Positions 8,440-17,826 of a stretch of DNA of 64,000 nt are shown in pieces. The number at the start of each line of letters is the position of its first letter. Position 1 is the stretch's first letter. The stretch comes from Afipia sp. 1NLS2 (lineage in GTDB: Bacteria > Pseudomonadota > Alphaproteobacteria > Rhizobiales > Xanthobacteraceae), in assembly GCF_000178995.1 (NCBI RefSeq), contig NZ_ADVZ01000002.1:496001-560000 (forward strand), written 5' to 3'. The position numbers were made by a program, and so were the translations under genes. The notes beneath the pieces were generated by a model. It was not told where the DNA came from, did no database searches, and was given only the letters and a program-made list of their open reading frames with translations.

Positions 8440-9759
8440 ATGCGTATAGCAATGATCGGAGCCGGCTATGTCGGCTTGGTATCCGGCGCGTGTTTTTCCG
8501 ACTTCGGCCATCAGGTTGTATGCGTTGATACCGATACGGCCAAGGTCGATGCACTCAATAACGGTGAAATTCCTATTTTTGAGCCGGGCCTCGATGAGCT
8601 TGTCGAGCAAAACAGGAAGCAGGGCCGTCTGAGGTTCGTCAGCGATATTGCGCTGGCCGCGAAGGATGCGGATGTCATCTTCATCGCCGTCGGCACGCCG
8701 TCGCGCCGCGGTGACGGCCATGCGGACCTGAGCTACGTCTATGCGGCAGCCAAGGACATCGCGGCGGCGCTCACCAAGTTCACCGTGATCGTGACGAAAT
8801 CGACGGTGCCGGTTGGGACCGGCGACGAGGTCGAGACGATCATCCGCGAGGCACGACCCGACGCGGAATTCGCCGTGGTCTCCAACCCGGAATTCCTGCG
8901 GGAAGGGGCTGCCATCCGCGATTTCAAGCACCCGGACCGCATCGTCATCGGTACCAGCGATGAGCGCGCCCGGAAGACCATGGGCGAGGTCTATCGCCCG
9001 CTTCACCTCAATGCCTCGCCGATCCTTTATACCGACCGGCGCACCGCCGAACTGACCAAATATGCGGCCAATTTCTTCCTCGCCACCAAGGTCACTTTCA
9101 TTAATGAAATCGCTGACCTGGCAGAGAAAGTTGGAGCCAATGTTCAAGACGTCGCGCGCGGAATAGGGCTCGACAACCGCATCGGCATGAAATTCCTGCA
9201 CGCCGGTCCGGGTTTCGGTGGGTCGTGCTTTCCGAAGGACACCATGGCGCTGATCAAGACCGCGCAGGACAACGAAGCGCCGGTCCGCATCATCGAGACG
9301 GTCGTGGCCGTTAACGATCAGCGCAAGCGCGCAATGGCCCGCAAGGTCGCCAATGCGTTCGGCGGTAATCTGCGCGGCAAGGCCGTCGCCGTGCTTGGCG
9401 TTACGTTCAAGCCGAACACCGACGACATGCGCGACGCGCCGTCGATTCCCTTGATCACGGCCTTGCAGGACATGGGCGCCGAGATTCGCGTCTACGATCC
9501 GGTCGGCATGGATCAGGCCCGGAAGGTGTTCGAGAACGTCACGTTCTGTGACAGCCCATATTAGTGCGCGAAGGCATCACATGCGCTCGTCATCGTGACG
9601 GAATGGGAGCAGTTCCGGGCGCTCGATCTGAAAGCGCTGTCCGCCACGATGGCGACGCCAATCGTGGTCGATCTGCGCAACATCTATTCGCCGGACGAAG
9701 TGACCAAGAATGGGCTTTTGTACTGTGGCGTCGGGCGGCCGCAGCCGGTGGCCTATTAG
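8440..9759 (+). pseudogene. ugd: UDP-glucose 6-dehydrogenase interrupted by one in-frame TAG
   Basis: The reading frame encodes a full UGDH of 439 aa only if TAG at 9562-9564 is read through. Codons 1-374 give the NAD-binding domain (GAGYVGLVSG at 7-16, IAVGTPS), the central helix and the active-site loop GPGFGGSCFPKD with the catalytic Cys near 263. After TAG the same frame continues CAKASHALVIVTEWEQFRAL and then VDLRNIYSPDE, ending VGRPQPVAY and TAG at 9757. This is the conserved C-terminal UDP-sugar domain with no frameshift. Ending at 374 removes about 65 residues. UGDH makes UDP-glucuronate for polymer synthesis. TAG is the normal stop of other genes here (pxpA, the DUF6537 gene). A recent nonsense mutation, a sequencing error or natural readthrough would all fit. 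Confidence 0.88.
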
Positions 9760-9836
9760 GAACACAGAGGCAGCAAGGCCGGCGGAGAACCTCGACAAGG
9801 CAGCGGAACGGGTGGCCTTGGCTCGATCTGCTGCCC

Positions 9837-9905
9837 CATATCCATAATTCGCATAAGGTATATTATGGAATATATTTATATGATCGGATTTGCAGACAAT
9901 TCAAA
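9837..9905. repeat. AT-rich island with 8-bp inverted repeat
   Basis: TCCATAAT (9841-9848) and ATTATGGA (9862-9869) form a perfect inverted repeat with a 13-nt spacer, in a run of AT-rich sequence (TATATTTATATG follows) that stands out from its GC-rich surroundings. It lies between the convergent ends of ugd and the MBL hydrolase gene. It could act as a bidirectional terminator structure or be a remnant of inserted DNA. The 9760-9938 gap holds no gene. Confidence 0.45.
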
Positions 9906-9938
9906 GGATTGGACCAAACAGCTCACACCAACCGAAAG

Positions 9939-10739
9939 CTACGGCGCCAGTTGGAGCCGCATTCCGTCATAGCCCGGCACCACACCGGCGGGCAGCTTGC
10001 TGCGCAGTTCTTCGTAATCGAGATCCGCGTGCATGTTGGTGATGATAGCGCGGCGCGGCTTGAAACGATCGATCCAAGCTAGCGCTTCATCAACGCAGAA
10101 ATGGCTCGGATGTGGCGTGTAGCGTAGCCCGTCGATGACCCACAGATCGAGGTTTTCGAGCGTCGAAAAGCTCTCTGGCGGAATGCCGTTCAGGTCGGGC
10201 GTGTAGGCGGCATTGCCGATGCGATAGCCGAGAGCCGGGATGCTGCCATGCTCGACCCAGAAAGCGGTCAGGGTGACCGGACCGCCCTTCCCGTCGATCA
10301 TCTCGCTTTCGCCGGCCTCGATGGAGCGACGCTCCAGGATCGGCGGATAGCTGCTGCCGGGCGGCGACTCGAAGCAATAAGAGAAACGCTGGTTGATATC
10401 GTTGGCGGTGGATTGGTTAAGGTAGGTCGGAATCCGCCGTTTCTGGTGCATCACCACGGAGCGCAGATCGTCCATGCCATGGGTCTGGTCGGCATGCTCA
10501 TGAGTCAGGAACACCGCATCGATGTGATCGACATTGGCGTCAATGAGCTGCTCGCGCAGGTCTGGCGAGGTATCGATCACCACGCGCGTGATTCCATTGG
10601 CGCCAATGCGCTCGACCATCGCCGAACAGCGGCGACGGCGGTTCTTCGGGTTCAAGGGATTGCACGCACCCCACCCAAGCGCAGGACGCGGCACACCGGC
10701 CGACGATCCGCAGCCGAGAATGGTTAGAACAAGGCTCAT
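9939..10739 (-). CDS. MBL-fold metallohydrolase, PhnP-like
   Basis: 266 aa. The metallo-beta-lactamase fold is shown by THEHADQTHGMDDLR (H-x-H-x-D-x2-H, about 76-90) with later metal ligands. The N-terminus (LTILGCGSSAGVPRPALGWGAC) matches the branch containing PhnP cyclic phosphodiesterases. A Cys-rich patch (CNPLNPKNRRRRCS) is like the structural zinc site seen in PhnP relatives. In alphaproteobacteria this gene regularly follows tatD without any phosphonate lyase genes, so its substrate here is unknown; a cyclic phosphate or nucleic-acid-derived diester is likely. Its ATG overlaps the tatD stop by four bases. Confidence 0.85.
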   Translation of the reverse strand: MSLVLTILGCGSSAGVPRPALGWGACNPLNPKNRRRRCSAMVERIGANGITRVVIDTSPDLREQLIDANVDHIDAVFLTHEHADQTHGMDDLRSVVMHQKRRIPTYLNQSTANDINQRFSYCFESPPGSSYPPILERRSIEAGESEMIDGKGGPVTLTAFWVEHGSIPALGYRIGNAAYTPDLNGIPPESFSTLENLDLWVIDGLRYTPHPSHFCVDEALAWIDRFKPRRAIITNMHADLDYEELRSKLPAGVVPGYDGMRLQLAP

Positions 10740-11530
10740 GCGATGGCGCTGTCCGGACGCGGAACCTTGTCGAAAAACCGGAAGAAATTTTCCGTGGTCT
10801 GGCGGGAGATTTCCTCGAACGACACGCCGCGCAACTCTGCCAGCGCCTTTGCCGTCTCGGTGACGAAGGACGGCTCGTTGCGCTTGCCGCGATATTTGCC
10901 GGGGGCAAGGAAGGGCGCGTCGGTCTCCACCATGATGCGGTCGAGCGGAATCTCGGCCGCGACATCGCGCACGTTCTGAGAATTTTTGAAGGTCAGAATG
11001 CCGGTGAACGACACATAGAGGCCGTGCGCGACGGCTTTCATCGCAAGCTCACGGCCACCGGTGTAGCAATGCAGAACGGCGCGAAAGGGCCCCTTCTCCA
11101 TTTCTTCGTCGAGAATACGCCCACAATCGTCATCCGCCTCGCGAGTGTGGATCACGAGCGGTAGTCCGGTTTCACGCGCTGCCGCGATATGGGCGCGGAA
11201 GCCACGCGCCTGCGCCTCAGGCGAGGAGTTTTTGTAAAAATAATCGAGGCCTGCTTCGCCGAATGCCACAGCCTTTGGATGGTGCGACAACGAGATCAAC
11301 TCTTCGGCCGGAATCCCGTCTTCCTCATCAGCTTGATGCGGATGCGTGCCGACCGAGAAATAGACATTCGGGAAACGCTCGGCGATATCGCGTAATCCAG
11401 CGACGCGCCTTACGCGGGTCGAGATCGTGATGATGCGTCCAACCCCCGCCGCCTCGGCGCGCGCAACGATGCCGTCGAGATCGTCGGCAAAGTCCGGAAA
11501 GTCGAGATGGCAGTGGCTGTCGACAAGCAT
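10736..11530 (-). CDS. tatD: TatD-family metal-dependent DNase
   Basis: 264 aa, the usual length. The amidohydrolase-type fold is shown by DSHCHLDF at residues 4-11 (first metal His pair), AFGEAGLDYFY (metal Glu), LVIHTREADDD, AVLHCYTGG and VETDAPFLAP near the end. TatD proteins are 3'-5' exonucleases and have been linked to DNA repair and to D-aminoacyl-tRNA or quality-control roles. It is translationally coupled to metG upstream (one-base overlap) and to the MBL gene downstream (four-base overlap). Confidence 0.9.
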   Translation of the reverse strand: MLVDSHCHLDFPDFADDLDGIVARAEAAGVGRIITISTRVRRVAGLRDIAERFPNVYFSVGTHPHQADEEDGIPAEELISLSHHPKAVAFGEAGLDYFYKNSSPEAQARGFRAHIAAARETGLPLVIHTREADDDCGRILDEEMEKGPFRAVLHCYTGGRELAMKAVAHGLYVSFTGILTFKNSQNVRDVAAEIPLDRIMVETDAPFLAPGKYRGKRNEPSFVTETAKALAELRGVSFEEISRQTTENFFRFFDKVPRPDSAIA

Positions 11531-13101
11531 CAGCTTTTGGCCGCAGGATCGGTGGGATCAACGTAACGTGGGAAAACCGGCGTGGGCGGAGGAAGTTGCG
11601 TTCCGGGCGCAATCCGGTTAGCGAGCGCTGCAAAATCGCGTGTCTCCGCCGGAACGGCCAGAATATCGAGCATCTTCGTCATCGCTTCCGGCATCGCCGG
11701 TTGCGCCAGAATAGCGATCTGACGAACCACTTCGGCGGTAACGTAAAGTACCGTCTTCTGTCGCGCGGGATCGGTCTTCGCCAGCGCCCATGGCGCTTCG
11801 CCTGCAAAATAACGGTTGGCTTCGGCCACCACGGCCCAGATCGCATTCAGCGCGACATGAATCTGCTGCGTCGCCATCGCGTCACGGGCCTGCGCCAGCA
11901 TGGCATCGGCCTGCGCCAGGATCGCTTTGTCGTTATCGCTGAAAGTCCCCGGCTCCGGCACGATGCCGCCATGCTGCTTGCCGATCATCGACAATGAGCG
12001 CTGCGCAAGATTGCCGAGATCGTTGGCGAGATCGGCATTGGTGCGCGCGACGATAGCCTCGTGATTGTAGTTGCCATCCTGCCCGAACGGTACCTCGCGC
12101 AGGAAAAAATAGCGCATCTGGTCGACGCCATATTGATCCGCCAATACAAACGGATCGACCACGTTGCCGACGGACTTGGACATCTTCTCGCCGCGATTGA
12201 ACAGGAAGCCGTGCGCATAAACACGCTTTGGCACCGGAATGCCCGCCGCCATCAGGAACGCCGGCCAGTACACAGCGTGGAAGCGGATGATGTCCTTGCC
12301 GATGATGTGCACGTCGGCGGGCCAATACTTCCAGTTGGCGGCCTTCTCGTCGGGAAAGCCGATGCCGGTGATGTAATTGGTCAGCGCATCGACCCACACA
12401 TACATGACGTGCTCGGGATCGTTAGGCACCTTCACGCCCCAATCGAAGGTCGTGCGCGAGATCGACAGATCCTTGAGGCCACCTTTGACGAAGCTGACAA
12501 TCTCGTTGCGCCGCGAATCTGGCCCGATAAAATCCGGTTGGCTCTCGTAAAGTTTCAGCAGCTTGTCCTGATAGGCGGAGAGCTTGAAGAAATAGCTTTT
12601 CTCCTCCACCCACTCCACCGGCGTGCCCTGCGGACCGCGACGCACCTTGTCTTCACCGACGACGGTTTCATCTTCGGCGTAATAGGCCTCGTCGCGCACC
12701 GAGTACCAGCCCGCATAACTGTCGAGATAGATATCGCCGCTCGCCGCCATCCGCCGCCAGATTTCCTGTGTTGAGGCGTGATGCGCGGGCTCGGACGTGC
12801 GAATGAACCGGTCAAAGGAAATGTTCAGCCGCTGGTCCATCTCCTTGAACCGCCCCGCATTACGCGTGGCGAGTTCGTGCGGTGTCATGTTCTCCTTCTG
12901 CGCGGTTTGAATCATCTTCAGCCCGTGCTCGTCGGTGCCGGTCAGGAAGAACACATCCTTGCCATCGAGCCGCTGGAATCGTGCAAGCGCGTCGGTCGCA
13001 ATCGCCTCATAGGCATGGCCGATGTGCGGAGCGCCATTCGGATAGGCAATCGCGGTCGTGATGTAGAAGCGAGAGCGGGATGAAGTCTCTGCATTCGCCA
13101 T
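11530..13101 (-). CDS. metG: Methionine--tRNA ligase
   Basis: 523 aa. Class I synthetase with the HIGH-type motif [14 protein letters not shown] (about 20-33) and the KMSKS loop [14 protein letters not shown] (about 303-316). It charges tRNA-Met for initiation and elongation. The chain lacks the long C-terminal tRNA-binding extension found in E. coli MetG and is of the shorter alphaproteobacterial type. It is in the conserved run tmk, holB, metG, tatD, MBL hydrolase, with 46 nt after holB. Confidence 0.95.
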   Translation of the reverse strand: MANAETSSRSRFYITTAIAYPNGAPHIGHAYEAIATDALARFQRLDGKDVFFLTGTDEHGLKMIQTAQKENMTPHELATRNAGRFKEMDQRLNISFDRFIRTSEPAHHASTQEIWRRMAASGDIYLDSYAGWYSVRDEAYYAEDETVVGEDKVRRGPQGTPVEWVEEKSYFFKLSAYQDKLLKLYESQPDFIGPDSRRNEIVSFVKGGLKDLSISRTTFDWGVKVPNDPEHVMYVWVDALTNYITGIGFPDEKAANWKYWPADVHIIGKDIIRFHAVYWPAFLMAAGIPVPKRVYAHGFLFNRGEKMSKSVGNVVDPFVLADQYGVDQMRYFFLREVPFGQDGNYNHEAIVARTNADLANDLGNLAQRSLSMIGKQHGGIVPEPGTFSDNDKAILAQADAMLAQARDAMATQQIHVALNAIWAVVAEANRYFAGEAPWALAKTDPARQKTVLYVTAEVVRQIAILAQPAMPEAMTKMLDILAVPAETRDFAALANRIAPGTQLPPPTPVFPRYVDPTDPAAKS

Positions 13102-13147
13102 GCGTGCGAAGGCCTTTCATTGATATCGGTCGGGTGATCCGGCGGGC

Positions 13148-14191
13148 TCAGGCGGACGCTTCGGCGAGCCATCCAAATACCGAAAACACCAGCGGTTTTC
13201 GTTCCAGATTGAATGATTCCGTTTCGCGGGCGGCCTTGCCGACCTTTTCCCATACCTCGGCAAACCGTGCAAGACGCGGCAAATTCGACTGCAATTCGTC
13301 GGCGCGGAGCCGCGCTGACAGCCAGCGCTCGACCGTTTCCACGAAAGTCCGCAGTGCGACCCGATCATTAAGCGGCAATGCGTCCCCGAGCGCGTGCAGC
13401 GCGCGATGGTCGAGCCGCGGCAGCATGTCGAGCAGGGCCGCCGTGCGCTGTTGCAGGCCAAGCGCCTCGCCGCCTATCAGCATCAACGCATGTGCCACGC
13501 TGCCGTCGGCTGCTTCCGCCGCCTCGCGCAATTGCGGATCGGCCGCATCGGACTGCATGGCCTCTGCCCCCGCAGCTATAACCTCATCAACGGACAACGG
13601 CCGCAGCGACAGTTTGCGGCAGCGCGACTGGATCGTTGCGAGCACCCGCGACGGCATGTTGCTGACGAGCAGGAACAGCGAGCGTGACGGCGGCTCCTCC
13701 AGAATCTTGAGAAGCGCATTGGAGGCGTTGGCGTTCAGCTCATCGACCGTATCGACAATACACACCCGCCATCCCGCAACCGCGGCCGTAGAGCCAAAGA
13801 ACGAAATGGTTTCGCGTGATTCATCGACGGTGATGACGCTGCGCATCACGCCCTTGTCATTCGCGCTGCGCTCCAGCGTCAACAGCCCGCCATGGCTTCC
13901 TGCCGCTATCTGCCGCGCCACCGGATGCGGAGCATCGACTTGCAAGGTCCCGGCCTGCTGCACATCCTGTGACGAAGGATCGGGATGCGCGAGCACGAAG
14001 CGGGCCATGCGATAGGCCAACGTCGCCTTGCCGATGCCCTGCCCGCCGCCAATCAGCCAGGCATGCGGAATCTGCCCGCTCTTGTAGGCGGTCAGCAGGG
14101 AGGCTTCCGCCGCTGCGTGACCATGCAGGGAAGTCGTCTCGCGCGGATGCGGGACAGAAGGCATATCTGCCTGCGTGCTTCGCGCACTCAT
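13148..14191 (-). CDS. holB: DNA polymerase III subunit delta-prime
   Basis: 347 aa from the ATG at 14191, which gives a four-base ATGA overlap with the tmk stop; the frame is open further upstream inside tmk. Clamp-loader AAA+ domain with a Walker A-like GGGQGIGKATLAYRMA, a Walker B/sensor region around VCIVDTVDELNANASNALLKILEEPP (split here: ELNANASNALLKILEEPP) and sensor 1 LLVSNMPSRVLATIQSRC, which carries the SRC motif. Delta-prime is the stator of the clamp loader that opens the beta ring. The short C-terminal collar domain is poorly conserved, as usual. Confidence 0.92.
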   Translation of the reverse strand: MSARSTQADMPSVPHPRETTSLHGHAAAEASLLTAYKSGQIPHAWLIGGGQGIGKATLAYRMARFVLAHPDPSSQDVQQAGTLQVDAPHPVARQIAAGSHGGLLTLERSANDKGVMRSVITVDESRETISFFGSTAAVAGWRVCIVDTVDELNANASNALLKILEEPPSRSLFLLVSNMPSRVLATIQSRCRKLSLRPLSVDEVIAAGAEAMQSDAADPQLREAAEAADGSVAHALMLIGGEALGLQQRTAALLDMLPRLDHRALHALGDALPLNDRVALRTFVETVERWLSARLRADELQSNLPRLARFAEVWEKVGKAARETESFNLERKPLVFSVFGWLAEASA

Positions 14192-14886
14192 GCGCCAGCT
14201 CCCACCGATGAGGGAGCCGGAAGACGGCTTTGCAGCGCTTCGCGGATACGTTCCGCCACCTTCGCCGGTTCGGCATTTGCATCGATCACGACACAACGCG
14301 CGGGATTATCCGCTGCGATCCGGCGGTAGGCTTCGCGAAGGCTCTCATGGAACGCGAGACTCTCTCCTTCGAACCTGTCAGCCGCCGTCCTACCGCGCCG
14401 CTTGATTGCCCGCTGCAGGCCGACGGCAACAGGCACGTCGAGAATGAACGTCAGATCCGGCTCGAGCCTGCCGATGGTCGCATGCGTCAACGCCTGGATA
14501 AATGCCGGATCAACCTTCCCCGCCGCCCCCTGATAGGCTGCCGTGGAATCGGTGAAGCGGTCGCACAGCACCCATGTTCCTTTGTCCAGCGCAGGTCTGA
14601 TGACCTGATGAACATGATCGTCGCGCGCGGCAGCGAACAGCAGGGTTTCGGCATCCGCTCCCAGCAGCTTGCCGACGCCCGACAGCAAAAGGTGGCGAAC
14701 GATCTCCGCGCCTGGCGAACCGCCCGGCTCGCGCGTCACCAGAGTCTCGATGCCCTGGGACTTCAAGTGATCCGCCAGCATCTGAATCTGCGTGGACTTG
14801 CCTGACCCTTCACCACCTTCAAAGGTGATGAAGCGGCCTATGGCGTGATCTTGGCAAGGCGTGGATTTCTCGGCGCGTTTCGCCAT
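14188..14886 (-). CDS. tmk: Thymidylate kinase
   Basis: 232 aa. The P-loop FEGGEGSGKSTQ lies at about residues 22-33, followed by TREPGGSPGAEIVR (the DR/EPGG motif) and DRFTDSTAAYQG. It phosphorylates dTMP to dTDP for DNA synthesis. It is sandwiched between the DD-carboxypeptidase gene (3 nt away) and holB (4-nt overlap), an arrangement seen across Rhizobiales. Confidence 0.94.
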   Translation of the reverse strand: MAKRAEKSTPCQDHAIGRFITFEGGEGSGKSTQIQMLADHLKSQGIETLVTREPGGSPGAEIVRHLLLSGVGKLLGADAETLLFAAARDDHVHQVIRPALDKGTWVLCDRFTDSTAAYQGAAGKVDPAFIQALTHATIGRLEPDLTFILDVPVAVGLQRAIKRRGRTAADRFEGESLAFHESLREAYRRIAADNPARCVVIDANAEPAKVAERIREALQSRLPAPSSVGAGA

Positions 14887-14889
14887 GCG

Positions 14890-16116
14890 TCACAGCTTCT
14901 GGATGCCGGAGCGGAACAGACCGATCGCAAGCTCGCTGACGCCATCAAGCGCGCGGCTTGTCATCGAGCCGGTACCAATAGATTGGCCGGCATGCACCGG
15001 CACCTCCAATGCGAGATTTCCATTGCGCCAGAGCCTCAGCATGCCGACCTGCTGGCCGCTTTGCACCGGCGCATGAATAGGGCCGGTATAGACAATCCGT
15101 GCAAGCAGCTTGTCGTTGCCGTTCTTCTGAACCATCACGCTCACGGGTTCGTCGGCATGAAGCTCGACTGAACCGCTATCGCCGCCGAACACCTTGCCAT
15201 AGGCAATCGTCTGGCCGGCATCAAACAGCGTACGGGATTCGAAATTCTTGAAGCCCCACTCCAGAAGCTTCTTGGCGGCTGCGGCGCGATCGCCGGAATC
15301 CTCAAGGCCATTGACGACGACAATGAGCCGCGTACCGTTCTGCACGGCCGAGCCGACCATGCCGTAGCCACCCTCTTTGGTGTAGCCGGTCTTCAATCCA
15401 TCCGCGCCATCGAGCGAGCCCAGCAACGGATTGCGGTTCATCTGACGAATCTTGTTCCAGGTGAATTCACGCTCGCCGAATAGCTTGTAGAAATCCGGAT
15501 AGGTCAAAATGATATGGCGCGTGAGATGAGCCAGTTCGCGCACGGACATCTTGTTGTCCGGGTTCGGCAAGCCGTTGGTGTTGCCGAAAGTGGAGCGCGT
15601 GAGGCCGAGCTCCTTCGCGCGCGCCTGCATCCTGTTGACGAAAGCATCCTCGCTGCCGGCATAACCTTCCGCTAGCGCAATGCATGAATCGTTGCCGCTC
15701 TGAATCACAAGACCATGCAGAAGATCGTCGATGCTGACCTGGCTGTGGATCGCGGCGAACATGGTCGACGAGCCCGACGGCGCGCCGCCCTTGCGCCATG
15801 CGTTCTCACTAATACGATATTCATCGGTCAGCTTGATCTCGCCCTTAGCCAGCGCATGGAAAATGACTTCGGCGGTCATCAGCTTCATCATGCTCGACGG
15901 CGCACGCAGCTCGTCGGCATTCTTCTCGAACAGCACGCTGCCGGTCTTTGCGTCGATCAGGATCGCGGTCGGTGCATCGGTGTCGATGCCGCCCTCTTCT
16001 TTTTTCACCGCGCCCTGAACGCTGTGATTGGCGGCATGAACCGGGGCCACCAAGAGTCCGGCAGCCAGCAGGAGCGCGCCCAAAACGCGCGTCCCCCAGG
16101 CCGCAAAACGGCTCAT
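14890..16116 (-). CDS. D-alanyl-D-alanine carboxypeptidase (PBP5/6, DacC/DacF-like)
   Basis: 408 aa from the ATG at 16116, supported by AGGA three bases upstream and by an immediate signal peptide (VLGALLLAAGLLVAPVHA). The penicillin-binding motifs are complete: SSMMK (SxxK, with ELRAPSSMMKLMTAEVI around it), SGN (VIQSGNDSCIALAE) and KTG (GLKTGYTKEGG). After the catalytic domain comes a beta-rich C-terminal domain and a final amphipathic helix (VSELAIGLFRSGIQKL) of the kind that docks these enzymes to the outer face of the inner membrane. It trims the terminal D-Ala from peptidoglycan stem peptides. It follows rlpA in the same direction. Confidence 0.9.
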   Translation of the reverse strand: MSRFAAWGTRVLGALLLAAGLLVAPVHAANHSVQGAVKKEEGGIDTDAPTAILIDAKTGSVLFEKNADELRAPSSMMKLMTAEVIFHALAKGEIKLTDEYRISENAWRKGGAPSGSSTMFAAIHSQVSIDDLLHGLVIQSGNDSCIALAEGYAGSEDAFVNRMQARAKELGLTRSTFGNTNGLPNPDNKMSVRELAHLTRHIILTYPDFYKLFGEREFTWNKIRQMNRNPLLGSLDGADGLKTGYTKEGGYGMVGSAVQNGTRLIVVVNGLEDSGDRAAAAKKLLEWGFKNFESRTLFDAGQTIAYGKVFGGDSGSVELHADEPVSVMVQKNGNDKLLARIVYTGPIHAPVQSGQQVGMLRLWRNGNLALEVPVHAGQSIGTGSMTSRALDGVSELAIGLFRSGIQKL

Positions 16117-16235
16117 TTGTCCTGTTATTCCCGCAATTTCGGATCGAGACGCCATGGCCCGGCTTGTATCAGGAGAGGCCCGGTCAAACAACGGAGGTCC
16201 GGGAACCGCCCCCAGCCAGCAACCTCAAAAGGCGA

Positions 16236-17063
16236 TCAATAAAGGCCGCGGCCTGCCCCGGGATCGCTGTTCGAAGTTGCATAACCTGCCGCCTGATAGC
16301 TCGACCGCAGCTCGGCGCTGTCGGCGACATCGGTTGTCCCAAGGGTATAAGGCCGTTCGGCCGGCAGCGGCACGTCTGCCCGGACGACGCCTTGTGGGGA
16401 GGCAGGCATCTGCGGGACGAACGCCGCCGCCGAAGCCAGCCGGATGCTGGATGGCGCAGGAGCCGGTTCGTTGGTCCGCAGCGTCGCGACCAGCATCGCG
16501 TCGTCGGATCCCTCCAGCGGGGCCCGGCCGACATACTCCACCCTCACCCGCGCAACGCCATTGCCCTGAAAACCGAGCAGCGTCGCGGCCCGATGCGAGA
16601 CGTCGATGATCCGGTTGCCATGATAAGGGCCGCGGTCGTTGACGCGGACGATCAGGGACTTGCCGTTGGCGGTATTGGTGACGCGGACGTAACACGGCAT
16701 CGGCAGGGTCGGATGAGCGGCAGTGATCGATGTCATGTCGAACACTTCGCCGTTGGCCGTGAGGCGTCCGTGGAAGTCATCGCCATACCAGGAGGCCAGC
16801 CCCTCGGCGCGATAATGGGTGTTTTCTTCGGGAACGTAGGTACGGCCCGCGACCTGATAGGGCTTGCCGACGCGGTAGGTTCCCCCGCCCTTCGGCACTG
16901 GCTGGTCGAAATCGACCACGCGCGGGCTGGAGGGGACTCCGTATTTAGGATCGAATCGGTTGGCGAATTTGCCGGGCGCGCAATTGGCGAGCAGCAGGCA
17001 CGCACCCGCACCCAGCAAAAGCTGGCATGCACGGCGTGCCGCGTGTTGATTGATCATCCCCAT
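16236..17063 (-). CDS. rlpA: RlpA-family septal lytic transglycosylase lipoprotein
   Basis: 275 aa from the ATG at 17063 (GGAC upstream). A short basic leader and hydrophobic core end in the lipobox LLANC, so it is a lipoprotein. The double-psi beta-barrel domain begins at the conserved GLASWYGDDFHGRLTANGE and continues through VNDRGPYHGNRIIDVSHRAA. RlpA cuts naked glycan strands at division sites. The C-terminal region is low-complexity (A, P, S rich) and shows no SPOR domain, which is normally used for septal targeting. It is co-oriented with the carboxypeptidase gene, consistent with shared cell-wall duty. Confidence 0.88.
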   Translation of the reverse strand: MGMINQHAARRACQLLLGAGACLLLANCAPGKFANRFDPKYGVPSSPRVVDFDQPVPKGGGTYRVGKPYQVAGRTYVPEENTHYRAEGLASWYGDDFHGRLTANGEVFDMTSITAAHPTLPMPCYVRVTNTANGKSLIVRVNDRGPYHGNRIIDVSHRAATLLGFQGNGVARVRVEYVGRAPLEGSDDAMLVATLRTNEPAPAPSSIRLASAAAFVPQMPASPQGVVRADVPLPAERPYTLGTTDVADSAELRSSYQAAGYATSNSDPGAGRGLY

Positions 17064-17274
17064 AGACGTCCGTAACTTTGTGGCGCCCCCGCCCGGCACC
17101 ATCGGCTGCAACGCAGCATAAACCATAGCATGCTCAAGCGAAACGGGGGCTATTGCGTGTGGTAAATTGATCGTTGCCGCCCTTGACTCTGCGATCCCTG
17201 AATCTGCGCCTTTCCCGGCGACACTTGAGCTACCTCAAACCCGGGCGCATGCTGGGATATTAGCGTTACGAGCC

Positions 17275-17811
17275 ATGACCATGTCCCCTCTCTCCGCGTC
17301 CATCGCCACCGTAATCGGCCCTGACAGCCAGGCGATCCAGTCGCTGTTTGAAGCGCAAGCTGAGGAGTGGCGCAGCAAGGGCGTGAAAGTCGTCGGCCTT
17401 GTCGCCGAAGCGCATGCCCTGCCCGATCGGAGCTGCGCGGCGGGTTTTCTGCGCGATCTCACAAGCGAGGCGCGGTTTGCGATGTATCTGGAGACGCCGC
17501 CCAGCAACACCTCATGCCACCTCGACGGCAGCGGCGTCGATGCCGCCTGTATGGCGCTGCTCGGCCAGATCGAGACGAGCGATGTCGTGGTGCTGAGCAA
17601 GTTTGGCAAGCTCGAAGGAATGGGCGGTGGGCTGCGCCCCGCCTTTGAAGCCGCAGCGGCCGCAGGCAAGCCGATCCTGACCACGGTGTCGGAGAAACAC
17701 CGCGATGCGTGGGCGGAATTCACCGGGGGCACGACCATGATCCCCGACAACCTTGCTGCCATCCGCAACTGGTGGGCAGGCCTGAAGGCGGGCAAGTCCG
17801 TCGCGGTGTGA
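17275..17811 (+). CDS. DUF2478 domain protein
   Basis: 178 aa from the ATG at 17275 (a second ATG at 17281). The sequence matches the DUF2478 pattern: a first strand near IATVIGPDS, VKVVGLVAEAH, a middle VVVLSKFGKLEGMGGGLRPAFEAA and a C-terminal GKPILTTVSEKHRDAWAEFTGG. DUF2478 proteins have been suggested to be P-loop-like NTPases related to THEP1 and are often near molybdate genes. No Walker A motif is visible in this copy. The gene is divergent from rlpA with about 210 nt between them. Function is unknown. Confidence 0.75.
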   Translation: MTMSPLSASIATVIGPDSQAIQSLFEAQAEEWRSKGVKVVGLVAEAHALPDRSCAAGFLRDLTSEARFAMYLETPPSNTSCHLDGSGVDAACMALLGQIETSDVVVLSKFGKLEGMGGGLRPAFEAAAAAGKPILTTVSEKHRDAWAEFTGGTTMIPDNLAAIRNWWAGLKAGKSVAV

Positions 17812-17826
17812 AAGGCCGGTCATTGG

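Noticed and set aside
7543-9201. 552-codon open frame on the minus strand opposite fkbM and ugd
   Set aside because: It is the antisense shadow of two well supported plus-strand genes; the protein has no recognisable domain and long antisense frames are expected in GC-rich DNA.
9562-9564. Selenocysteine or pyrrolysine-like recoding at the ugd TAG
   Set aside because: No pyl genes or recoding element are visible, TAG ends other genes normally, and the tRNA-Ser(TGA) in the window cannot read UAG.
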